Shown: piece by piece, positions 1 to 6,403 of the stretch
How positions within the stretch are numbered: position 1 is the stretch's first letter
Layout of the letters: each line of letters starts with the position of its first letter
Notes under the pieces: generated by a model
What the model was told of the DNA's origin: nothing
Seen by the model: only the letters and a program-made list of their open reading frames with translations
Database searches by the model: none
Program-made: the position numbers and the translations under genes
NCBI GenBank assembly: GCA_002433335.1
Contig: DJHY01000194.1
Coordinates: 1 to 10,387, forward strand
Reading direction: 5' to 3'
Source of the DNA: Rhodospirillaceae bacterium UBA6608
GTDB lineage: Bacteria > Pseudomonadota > Alphaproteobacteria > Rhodospirillales_A > Casp-alpha2
Length of the DNA: 10,387 nt

Positions 1-861
1 GACAGCGCGCAGCAGATCATCGACATGCTGTTGGCCGAGGCGCGGGGTGCCGACATCCGTACCGCCGTCGCCGTGACGGAGGTTTCCCGGGACGGCGAGG
101 GCTTTGCCGTCAAAACCGACAAGGGCGATTTCACCGCAGAAGCGGTAGTCATCGCGACCGGCGGCCCGTCGATCCCCAAGATGGGGGCCAGCCGCTTCGC
201 TTACGGCGTTGCCCAGCGGTTCGGTTTGCGGGTTGTGCCGCCGCGTCCGGGGCTGGTTCCGCTGACGTTCGAGCCTGCCATGTTGGAACGGCTGAAGGGC
301 TTGTCCGGCGTGGCGGTCGAGGCGACGGCGACCCTGGGAAAGACCCGCTTCCGCGAGGCGTTTTTGTTCACCCATCGGGGGCTGAGCGGCCCAGTGATTC
401 TGCAAATCTCGTCCTATTGGCAGGCGGGGCAAGCGGTGGTGCTGAACCTATTGCCCGATTTGGACTTGTTCGAGATGTTGAAGGAAACCAAACACAGCCA
501 GCCGAAGCGCGAGGTTCAGGCGCTCCTTTCCGATCTGTTGCCGAAAAGCCTGGCGCAGCGGCTGTGCGAGTGGACCGGCCTGTCGGGGCGGCTGGCGGAC
601 ATTCCGGACAAGAAGCTCCGCGCCCTGGGCGAGCAGGTCAACGCCTGGGCCGTTACGCCGAACGGAACCGAAGGCGAGCGCACGGCGGAAGTCACCGTCG
701 GCGGCGTCGATACCCGCGATTTGTCGTCGAAAACCATGGAGGCGCGCGAGGTCCCGGGCCTGTATTTCATCGGCGAGGCCGTGGATGTGACCGGCCATTT
801 GGGCGGGTTCAATTTCCAATGGGCCTGGGCTTCGGGCCATGCCTGCGGCGAGGTCGTCTAA
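1..861 (+). CDS. BaiN/HI0933-family FAD-dependent oxidoreductase (5' truncated by window)
   Basis: This is the C-terminal 286 residues of an NAD(P)/FAD-dependent flavoprotein of the HI0933-like (YhiN/BaiN) family. The reading frame is open from base 1, beginning DSAQQIID, so the true start lies upstream. Family members are about 390-410 residues, so roughly 110 residues including the N-terminal GxGxxG dinucleotide fold are missing. Visible family signatures are VVIATGG followed by PSIPKMG (fragment residues about 49-61), RPGLVPL, the FTHRGLSGP motif, and the C-terminal FAD-contacting stretch GLYFIGEAVDVTGHLGG followed by FNFQWAWASG. The protein is probably cytosolic. Its substrate cannot be told from sequence; characterised relatives include a bile-acid-dehydroxylation-linked flavoprotein, but most are unassigned. 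The TAA stop overlaps the stop codon of the convergent lysR gene. Family assignment is firm; the reaction is unknown. Confidence 0.9.
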   Translation, partial: DSAQQIIDMLLAEARGADIRTAVAVTEVSRDGEGFAVKTDKGDFTAEAVVIATGGPSIPKMGASRFAYGVAQRFGLRVVPPRPGLVPLTFEPAMLERLKGLSGVAVEATATLGKTRFREAFLFTHRGLSGPVILQISSYWQAGQAVVLNLLPDLDLFEMLKETKHSQPKREVQALLSDLLPKSLAQRLCEWTGLSGRLADIPDKKLRALGEQVNAWAVTPNGTEGERTAEVTVGGVDTRDLSSKTMEAREVPGLYFIGEAVDVTGHLGGFNFQWAWASGHACGEVV

Positions 862-1790
862 TGGGGCTGCACGCAGGCTGCATTGTCGTCGCTAGAGGCC
901 CGGAAATCCTCGATATAACGGTGCAGGCAGTTCAGGAACGTTTCGGCGTCCTTAGTCATGATCTGGCCTTTCGGCGCGATATAGCCGTAGAGCAGCCAAT
1001 GGGGCGGGTCTAGCGGTCGCACCGCCATGCCGCGCGGGTCCAGCGCCGCCACGGACAATCGGTCCATCAGTGCGATCCCGGCGCCGTCGCGGGCCATCTG
1101 CGCCGCCAGGTAGGACGATGTCGTCTCGATGGCATAGCGGGGAGAGACCCCACCGGATCGGAAGAATTCATCCGTTTGTTGCCGCCCGAAATGGTTCGGC
1201 TGCATACCGATGATCGGTTCCTGGGCCAGATCGTCCGCCGTCAGGGCGGCTTTGCGGGCGTGGGGATGATCCGTCGCCAACACGGCTTCCATCCGGACGT
1301 TGCAGACGGGCGTGTTCTCGATCGGCAACAAGGAATGCGTGACCGGCAGGCTGGCGATGCCCAGGTCATAGCGGGCGATGCCGGATCTGTTTTCCAACTC
1401 GAACCGGGACAGGACGTCGACCACGCATTTCACATCCGGGTTTTCGCGCCGCATCAGGGCCAGGGCGGGGGCGACCAGGGCCGCGCCGACGCGGGGCCCG
1501 GTGACGAGACGTAAGGGATTATCGGTGCCGGTTCGGATGTTGGCGGCGATATGGGGCAGTTCCTCGATCCCATCCAGGATATGGCGGGTTTCGCGGTGGA
1601 ACTGTTCGCCCGCGGCGGAGACGATCAAACTGCGCCGGGAGCGGTCGAACAGCCGCAATCCTGTCTCTGCTTCTAGTAGAGAGATCAAGCGACTCACCGC
1701 CGGCTGACTGAGGTTCATCGCCTCGGCCGCGGCGGCCAGGGAACCCTGGGAAACGATCAGCCGAAAGGCCCGCAGAGCCTTGAAATTCAT
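858..1790 (-). CDS. LysR-family transcriptional regulator
   Basis: This 310-residue protein has the normal LysR length and architecture. It has an N-terminal winged helix-turn-helix (residues about 3-62, recognition region about 18-37, with SLAAAAEAMNLSQPAVSRLI and then LEAETGLRLFDR) and a co-inducer-binding domain over about residues 90-295. The ATG at 1790 is supported by a GGAG Shine-Dalgarno at 1799-1796 with good spacing. That Shine-Dalgarno lies at the centre of a 7-bp inverted repeat, listed separately. The gene is convergent with the flavoprotein gene (stops overlap, 858-861) and divergent from the SGNH hydrolase gene across a repeat-rich spacer. This is the classic layout for a LysR protein that controls its divergent neighbour and itself. 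The ligand cannot be predicted. The target being the hydrolase gene is an inference from layout only. Confidence 0.95.
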   Translation of the reverse strand: MNFKALRAFRLIVSQGSLAAAAEAMNLSQPAVSRLISLLEAETGLRLFDRSRRSLIVSAAGEQFHRETRHILDGIEELPHIAANIRTGTDNPLRLVTGPRVGAALVAPALALMRRENPDVKCVVDVLSRFELENRSGIARYDLGIASLPVTHSLLPIENTPVCNVRMEAVLATDHPHARKAALTADDLAQEPIIGMQPNHFGRQQTDEFFRSGGVSPRYAIETTSSYLAAQMARDGAGIALMDRLSVAALDPRGMAVRPLDPPHWLLYGYIAPKGQIMTKDAETFLNCLHRYIEDFRASSDDNAACVQPH

Positions 1791-1806
1791 TGAATCTCCG
1801 ATTCAA
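1790..1806. promoter_or_regulatory. Inverted repeat centred on the lysR ribosome binding site
   Basis: The sequence TTGAATC-TCC-GATTCAA is a perfect 7-bp inverted repeat with a 3-base centre. It abuts the lysR start codon and includes its first base. Read on the minus strand, the centre contains the GGAG Shine-Dalgarno (1799-1796). It could act as a DNA operator for autoregulation or as an RNA hairpin that occludes translation initiation. The symmetry is seen directly; the role is inferred. The arms resemble the other TGAA/TTCA half-sites further into the spacer. Confidence 0.4.
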
Positions 1807-1818
1807 GAATGAGTCGTA

Positions 1819-1848
1819 ATCATCTGAAATTTCATGAAGTTTACTCAA
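1819..1848 (-). promoter_or_regulatory. Candidate lysR promoter with TGAAATTTCA palindrome in its spacer
   Basis: Reading leftward, TTGAGT (1848-1843) and GATGAT (1824-1819) match the sigma-70 -35 and -10 consensus at four of six positions each, with an 18-bp spacer. The spacer contains the perfect palindrome TGAAATTTCA (1825-1834), overlapped by TTCATGAA (1831-1838). Repressor binding there would block this promoter, consistent with LysR autoregulation. Both elements are weak and the surrounding DNA is AT-rich, so the promoter call is tentative. The palindromes themselves are certain. Confidence 0.25.
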
Positions 1849-1862
1849 TAAATCGAAAATAC

Positions 1863-1876
1863 TGAAGAGTGCTTCA
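1863..1876. repeat. Inverted repeat TGAAG-N4-CTTCA in the lysR/hydrolase spacer
   Basis: This is a perfect 5-bp inverted repeat with a 4-base centre, close in size to LysR-type sites (imperfect dyads of the T-N11-A class; here the outer T and A are 12 bases apart). It shares TGAA/TTCA arms with the dyads at 1790-1806 and 1825-1834. Together these make a plausible cluster of binding half-sites between the divergent genes. Short repeats of this kind can arise by chance in AT-rich DNA. Confidence 0.3.
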
Positions 1877-1923
1877 TTAGTTTCGAATTTTCTTTTGAAA
1901 TCTCTTTGTGCAGATTTGGTGCC

Positions 1924-1940
1924 GTCGCGGTCACCGCGAC
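1924..1940. promoter_or_regulatory. 17-bp GC-rich palindrome upstream of the hydrolase gene
   Basis: GTCGCGGT-C-ACCGCGAC is a perfect 8-bp inverted repeat around a single central base. It lies 47 bp upstream of the hydrolase start, in a spacer that is otherwise AT-rich. With a one-base centre it is a poor RNA hairpin unless inner pairs open, so a dyad-symmetric protein-binding site is the simpler reading. Its GC-rich arms differ from the TGAA/TTCA dyads nearby, so it may be recognised by a different regulator. Confidence 0.4.
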
Positions 1941-1987
1941 CTATGGGAGCAATCAAAACCTACGAAACATCCAAGACGAGGAGATCA

Positions 1988-2824
1988 ATGATGCGTTTCC
2001 GTCGTTCCCCCCTTACTTCGAAAATCCTGACAGCAGTGGTTGTGGTCGCGGCCTTTGCCGGGCTGGCCCTGTCGGGTGCCGCGGTCCGGGCCGACGGCCT
2101 GCAGCCGACGGTCAAACATCTGAAGGTCGAAAAGCCGCAGCGCGTGCTGTTCATGGGCAACAGCTATCTCTACTACAACGACAGCCTGCACAATCACGTC
2201 CGCCGTATGGTCGCGGCGTCGGGCATCTACGGCATGAAGGACCTGAAGTACAAATCGGCGACGATCAGCGGCGGCATGCTGTTCGATCATGACATCGATA
2301 GCTACCTGACGCCGGGCAAGCTGCGGGTCAAGGATCCGTTCCAAGTCGTCGTTATGCAGGGCTTCAGCGCCGCCGCGACGAAAAAAGGCCATCCGCCCAA
2401 GTTCGCCAAGACGGTCGCCGAATTCGCTAAGAAGATCACGGCGGCGGGCGGTGAGCCGGCGCTGTACATGACCCACGCCTATGCCAAGAACCACAAGAAG
2501 TACGACCCGGAGATGATCCGGGCGATCGAGAAACTGTACGTGGAAACGGGCAACGCGACCGGTGCTTTGGTCATTCCCGTGGGCTTGGCGTTCGAGGAAG
2601 CCTTGAAGCGTAAGCCGGACCTGCAATTGCAGCAGAGCTATGACGGCTCTCATCCGGTGTTGGACGGAACCTATCTCGCCGCCTGCGTGGTGTTCGAAAG
2701 CCTGTACGGCGTTTCCCCCGTCGGAAATTCCTACGATTACTTCGGCAAGGTTGACAAAGAGATGGCCAAGTTTCTGCAAACCGTCGCGCATGACACGGTG
2801 CAGAAGTTCTACGGCCGGAAATAA
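1988..2824 (+). CDS. Secreted SGNH/GDSL-like hydrolase (DUF4886-like)
   Basis: This is a predicted exported esterase- or lipase-like hydrolase of about 278 residues. The chosen start is one of two adjacent ATGs (1988 or 1991), preceded by GAGGAG at 1978-1983; an upstream in-frame ATG at 1895 would bury the signal peptide and has no support. A Sec-type signal follows: basic MMRFRR, a hydrophobic core at about residues 13-30, and a likely cleavage after VRA (residue 35). SGNH block I is FMGNSYLYYND with candidate nucleophile Ser59. Block V is YDGSHP with candidate Asp219 and His222, followed by DGTYLAACVVFESLYG as in DUF4886-type proteins. The usual block III Asn is not evident; the matching region reads VVVMQGFS. 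The substrate is unknown. The gene diverges from lysR and converges on the TPR-oxygenase gene with an 18-bp gap. Confidence 0.8.
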   Translation: MMRFRRSPLTSKILTAVVVVAAFAGLALSGAAVRADGLQPTVKHLKVEKPQRVLFMGNSYLYYNDSLHNHVRRMVAASGIYGMKDLKYKSATISGGMLFDHDIDSYLTPGKLRVKDPFQVVVMQGFSAAATKKGHPPKFAKTVAEFAKKITAAGGEPALYMTHAYAKNHKKYDPEMIRAIEKLYVETGNATGALVIPVGLAFEEALKRKPDLQLQQSYDGSHPVLDGTYLAACVVFESLYGVSPVGNSYDYFGKVDKEMAKFLQTVAHDTVQKFYGRK

Positions 2825-2842
2825 ATCAGCTGACGGAAACCG

Positions 2843-4546
2843 TTACCTGATGTCGAAGGCGATGGAGTGGCGCAAGCCTTCCTGAGTGAACGGCTTAACT
2901 CCATGCCAGACGTAGGATGGGAAAAGAACCAAGGTTCCCGATTGGGGCCGGATCAGGCGCCTGGTCCGGTTCTTTTCGCTGACGAAGGCGTCCGGCGGTG
3001 CGCCGAACTGGATACAGCCTTCGCCCGTTGCCCAGATTTCCTCGGGCAGGTCCGGGACCTTCACGTAGTAGACGCCCGACAGCCATCCTTCGTTATGAAT
3101 GTGGCTGGCGTCGTATCCGGCACCGTACAGGATCGTCGACCAAGCGCCGGAGAACCGGAAATTCGGGTTGATATAGCGCAGGAACGGATGGTTCGGGTCT
3201 TCGCGCAGCGTGCTGATGAACTTCTGGATCGCTTCCGTGATCATACCTTCGACAACCTTGACCGCGCCCGTGGCGTTGCGGAACAAGTTGTTGGGAATCT
3301 GCGTGCCGCCGCGCATCGTTTGATCGAGGGGCAGGGAGCCTTGTTCGTGTCGCGGCTCCAACTCGGCGTGCAGGGCGTCGTTGAAGGCCGCCATGTCGGC
3401 ATATCCGGGCGGGGTTTGTAGCTGTATGGCTACGACGTCTTTGTCGTAATCGACGAAGGCATCGACGGTGGGGTCGTCGGCTTCGACCATCGCGATGGTC
3501 ATCGTCCCGAGGATGCTGCTCATCCGGGGTTGCTGTTGGTGGGCTTTTTGAAGCACCGGCACGGCTTCCGCCGGGCGACCGGCGCGGATCAAGCTCTGCC
3601 CGAAGCTTTCCAGAACCATCGGATCGTCCGGCGTCAACTCCACGGCCAGGGCGTAATGGCTCATGGCCTCATCGTGCTTGCCCAGCATGGACAGCGACCA
3701 GCCAAGGCAGGCCCGCGCCGTCGGCAGGTTCGGGTCGATTTCCAAGGCGCGGCGGAGAAGCGGTTCCGCCTGGGCGAATTTTTCGTCCTGCGCCAACTCC
3801 CAGCCGTATTGTTCATAGGCTTGACCGACGTCGGGCAGGGTTTCGATGGCCCAGCGAAAGGTGTCGTAGCTTTCGGCGTCCTGGCCCAAGGCAAGTTTGA
3901 TGCCCTTGAATGTCTTATGCGCCTCGCCGTGCAAGGGATCGAGTTTGACCGCCGCCCAACAGTTTTCGACCGCGTCGTCATATTGCTCGAGCATGAACTG
4001 GATCGATGCCAGGGCTGCGTGGCTATCGGGAATCCCGCCGGAAACGGCGTTGGCTTTCTGAAGGCTGGCGACGGCGCCTTTAAGATCGCCATAGTCGCGC
4101 AAGGCGATGCCGTAGTTGTGCAGAACCTGCGGCTCGTCCGGAGTGATGCGCAACGCCGCCCGGAAATTCGCAATCGCGCCGTCCAGATCGTCCAGGCGCT
4201 GCAGGGCCATGCCCAGGTTGTTCATCATGTCGGCATTGTTGGGGGCCAGGGCCAAGGCGCGCTCGTAGCTCGTACGCGCGGCGACGATATTGCCCTGGTA
4301 GAACAAGGCCAAACCCAGATTATTGAAATAATTCGGGTTCTTGTCGTTCAGTCGGGTTGCCTGCTGTAACGCCTCGATCGCCGCCGGCAGGTTGCCGGAC
4401 TGCAGCAAGGCGATACCCAGCAAGTGATGGGCCTCGGGGTGCTGGGGATTGTGGCGAATGAATTCGCCATACATCTGCACGGCTTGCGGCAGGCGGCCGG
4501 ATTGATGGGCGGCGAAAGCGTCTTGCAGCGAAACCAAGTGATCCAT
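2843..4546 (-). CDS. TPR-repeat protein with C-terminal putative 2OG-Fe(II) oxygenase domain
   Basis: This 567-residue two-part protein starts with about nine to ten tetratricopeptide repeats (residues about 5-340), for example PEAHHLLGIALLQSGNLPAA, FNNLGLALFYQGN and the later ARACLGWSLSMLGKHDEAM. These form a superhelical protein-interaction surface. The C-terminal part (about 410-567) resembles the 2OG-FeII_Oxy_5/TIGR02466 family. It has HIHNEGWLSGVYYV (His482, His484), a GTLVLFPSYVWHGVKPF segment (His548) and RHSIAFD (Arg559). By analogy His548 and His482 or His484 would bind iron and Arg559 the 2-oxoglutarate carboxylate, but a canonical HxD pair is not visible. The substrate is unknown; the TPRs may present a protein target. 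No signal peptide is seen. The Shine-Dalgarno is weak (AGG directly before ATG). The gene lies 58 bp downstream of the quinone-reductase gene on the same strand. Confidence 0.85.
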   Translation of the reverse strand: MDHLVSLQDAFAAHQSGRLPQAVQMYGEFIRHNPQHPEAHHLLGIALLQSGNLPAAIEALQQATRLNDKNPNYFNNLGLALFYQGNIVAARTSYERALALAPNNADMMNNLGMALQRLDDLDGAIANFRAALRITPDEPQVLHNYGIALRDYGDLKGAVASLQKANAVSGGIPDSHAALASIQFMLEQYDDAVENCWAAVKLDPLHGEAHKTFKGIKLALGQDAESYDTFRWAIETLPDVGQAYEQYGWELAQDEKFAQAEPLLRRALEIDPNLPTARACLGWSLSMLGKHDEAMSHYALAVELTPDDPMVLESFGQSLIRAGRPAEAVPVLQKAHQQQPRMSSILGTMTIAMVEADDPTVDAFVDYDKDVVAIQLQTPPGYADMAAFNDALHAELEPRHEQGSLPLDQTMRGGTQIPNNLFRNATGAVKVVEGMITEAIQKFISTLREDPNHPFLRYINPNFRFSGAWSTILYGAGYDASHIHNEGWLSGVYYVKVPDLPEEIWATGEGCIQFGAPPDAFVSEKNRTRRLIRPQSGTLVLFPSYVWHGVKPFTQEGLRHSIAFDIR

Positions 4547-4570
4547 CCTAGGTTCGTATGGGGCCAGGGG

Positions 4571-4593
4571 CGGCTACGGGTTTATCGCAGCCG
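4571..4593. other. Hairpin between the quinone-reductase and TPR-oxygenase genes
   Basis: CGGCTACG and CGCAGCCG form an 8-bp stem with one mismatched pair around a 7-base loop. The hairpin lies in the 58-bp gap between the two minus-strand genes. No run of T follows on the minus strand, so it is not a standard intrinsic terminator. It could be an attenuating or mRNA-stabilising structure within one transcript, or have no function. Confidence 0.3.
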
Positions 4594-4604
4594 GGCGTGT
4601 CATT

Positions 4605-5327
4605 CTAGCCGTTATCGCCGTTCGGGGTGATGGGGCGCATGCGGTCGTCGAAATCGTCCAGCGACGGAAAGGTCAGGGGCGTCAGGCTGTCCAGGTTGCG
4701 CAGTCGCGCCGCGTAGTCGTCCAGATATCCCGCCCGGGTCGCATCGTCCACGTAAGGCACGTGCCAGGCCACGAACGGCGGCAGGACCGTGGCGCCCGTA
4801 TAGGCCAAAGTGCCCCGCAGCAGCGGCTTCAGCATCTCGTTCAACGGGCCGTGGATGCTGTCCGGGCCGTCGAACATATGTTCGCGCCCGCCCAGGGTGA
4901 GGGTCAACATAGCGCGCTTTCCGGCCAGGCCGCCCCGGTCGTAGACCCGCCGCCCGCCATAGACCAGGCCGGAGATCAGGACTCGGTCGATCCAGCCCTT
5001 GAGGATCGCCGGAACGGAAAACCAGTACAGCGGGAAATGCAGGATCAACAGATCGCACCACAGGAGCTTTTCGACTTCGGCCAGGATGTCCGGGGACAGG
5101 GTCTTGTTTTCCCACCCTTGGCGCTGTTCCAGGGCATAGGTCAGATAGTCCGGATCGGCGCGGTCGGTGAAGTCGTCCGGACCGGAGACAGGGTCGAAGC
5201 CCATGGCGTAAAGGTCCGAGACCTGTACCCCATATCCAAGCTCGTTAAGAATCCTGACGGAATGATCGCGCAACGCCGTGTTGAACGACTTCGGCTCCGG
5301 ATGGGCGTGGACGATCAGGACGTTCAT
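4605..5327 (-). CDS. Flavodoxin-fold NAD(P)H dehydrogenase (quinone)-like protein
   Basis: This 240-residue cytosolic flavoprotein belongs to the Flavodoxin_2 (NQO1/NQO2, KefF/MdaB-like) family, whose members perform two-electron reduction of quinones or related electrophiles using NAD(P)H. Visible motifs are the N-terminal strand and phosphate-binding loop NVLIVHAHPEPKSFN (residues 2-16), HFPLYWFSVPAILKGWIDRV (97-116), which lines the flavin and quinone pocket, and LTLTLGG (141-147). Length is normal for the family. The start codon overlaps the stop of the upstream pentapeptide gene as ATGA (5324-5327), and no Shine-Dalgarno precedes it, so translation probably depends on re-initiation after that gene. 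Base composition is GC-rich like the chromosome, in contrast to its upstream partner. The family call is firm; the physiological acceptor is unknown. Confidence 0.88.
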   Translation of the reverse strand: MNVLIVHAHPEPKSFNTALRDHSVRILNELGYGVQVSDLYAMGFDPVSGPDDFTDRADPDYLTYALEQRQGWENKTLSPDILAEVEKLLWCDLLILHFPLYWFSVPAILKGWIDRVLISGLVYGGRRVYDRGGLAGKRAMLTLTLGGREHMFDGPDSIHGPLNEMLKPLLRGTLAYTGATVLPPFVAWHVPYVDDATRAGYLDDYAARLRNLDSLTPLTFPSLDDFDDRMRPITPNGDNG

Positions 5328-6403
5328 ATACGAAACCGGTTTCGCAGGGCGAGCCCTACCAGGAACGCAAATACAACACTCAGTGATCCTTGGACTAATG
5401 TCAGGAAATGAACGAGATCGGGGGTCGATGACCCAAATAATGATTTTTCCAAGCCCGCAATACGTTTCATCGAGCCGGGAATAAAGGGTAGAACATGATT
5501 GGCAGAGTAAAGGAGGCCTTTAAGCCACGGTTCTCGTGAAATAGAAAGTTGCGTATATGTTGTTCCAAAAAAAATCCATGTAATAATAATAAATATAGAT
5601 GGTCTTAGGATGCTTTGTCCGAATCCGCTGGTCCACTCATAGAGATAATTTGGTATTAACGATAATCCTTTTGTTTCATTTCCTCTTTTCGATTTTAATT
5701 CACACGCGAAAAAATAACTTTCTCGATCATAATCCCTAGAATTTGCAGCCATTTCTTTTAGCCGACGATATCGGACGACGTCTTTTTCATCGCTAGGTGA
5801 TGTGTAAGGCACCTCAAGGCCATGTAAGGAGATGTGGCTTTGAAAATAACTGTTGTTAAAGTCAGGCGGCGTTTTGAAAATGCACTCATCTAAAACGAAT
5901 GCGCCAATTGAATGGCACCCTAGAAACGCAGAATATCCATCAAATTGAGCGAACATAAATAAAGCATGGGATTGGAATTTTGTCCCGGTGAACACTGTCC
6001 GATTATAAAATTTAGATGAAATAAAACGCGATATCCCTTTGAATAAGATGTGATTAAATTCTGCATCTTTATAAAAATAACAAGATGAAAAATCGCAATC
6101 GTTTGTGAAGATAGATCCTGAGAACTTCACTTTTCCCTTAAATTTTGAATTTTTAAAAGAAATATAATTAAATTTTGCGTTTTTGAATAATGTTAGACCA
6201 GGAAAAATAAAATCTGAGAATTGAATGCTCTTCGTATCTGGCTGAGAAAAATCTACGTTCGAAAAATCCACGGTCCTATCTGGATTGCTGCTAGCCCATT
6301 CGTTCCAAGCGGCCGAGCCTTTGCGTGCTAGTTCTAACGCCTCCCTTCCACTGAGCGGTTTTGCTTTCTTACAATTTTCTTCACTCAAAGGGTCTTGAGT
6401 CAT
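5324..6403 (-). CDS. Pentapeptide-repeat protein with C-terminal membrane segments
   Basis: This 359-residue protein is encoded by strikingly AT-rich DNA. After a short N-terminal region containing WNEWASSNPDRTVDFS (about 33-48), Phe/Leu residues recur at spacings of five and six. Examples are F94, F99, F105, F110, F116, F121, F127, F132, F138, F143, F149, F154 and F160, an 11-residue period typical of Pentapeptide_3-type right-handed beta helices running to about residue 193. A charged linker follows (RYRRLKEMAANSRDYDRESY, 211-230). Two likely membrane helices come next, at about 267-285 and 333-352, and the protein ends in LALRNRFRI. The role is unknown; pentapeptide proteins include DNA-gyrase mimics and membrane-associated proteins, and the helices favour the latter here. 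No Shine-Dalgarno is evident before the ATG. The stop overlaps the quinone-reductase start (ATGA). Transfer from a low-GC source is inferred from composition. Confidence 0.8.
   Translation of the reverse strand: MTQDPLSEENCKKAKPLSGREALELARKGSAAWNEWASSNPDRTVDFSNVDFSQPDTKSIQFSDFIFPGLTLFKNAKFNYISFKNSKFKGKVKFSGSIFTNDCDFSSCYFYKDAEFNHILFKGISRFISSKFYNRTVFTGTKFQSHALFMFAQFDGYSAFLGCHSIGAFVLDECIFKTPPDFNNSYFQSHISLHGLEVPYTSPSDEKDVVRYRRLKEMAANSRDYDRESYFFACELKSKRGNETKGLSLIPNYLYEWTSGFGQSILRPSIFIIITWIFFGTTYTQLSISREPWLKGLLYSANHVLPFIPGSMKRIAGLEKSLFGSSTPDLVHFLTLVQGSLSVVFAFLVGLALRNRFRI
5331..5344. promoter_or_regulatory. 14-bp perfect palindrome at the pentapeptide/quinone-reductase junction
   Basis: CGAAACCGGTTTCG is perfectly self-complementary. 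It ends three bases upstream of the quinone-reductase ATG (5327), inside the last codons of the pentapeptide gene. The even symmetry with a central CCGG resembles LacI-family operators. The same bases encode the Asn-Arg-Phe-Arg end of the pentapeptide protein, a chain end I recall as common in this family, so the symmetry may be a by-product of coding. Confidence 0.3.

Noticed and set aside
1985..2791. A 268-codon minus-strand frame opposite the hydrolase gene
   Set aside because: No recognisable domain; the plus strand has a signal peptide and SGNH blocks with a good ribosome-binding site.
3530..4369. A 279-codon plus-strand frame antisense to the TPR gene
   Set aside because: High-GC antisense shadow with no family resemblance; the opposite strand encodes clear TPR repeats.
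5324..6403. Quinolone-resistance (Qnr-like) gyrase-protecting protein
   Set aside because: Qnr proteins are soluble and lack C-terminal membrane helices; this protein has a different repeat spacing (5/6 alternation) and two likely membrane segments.
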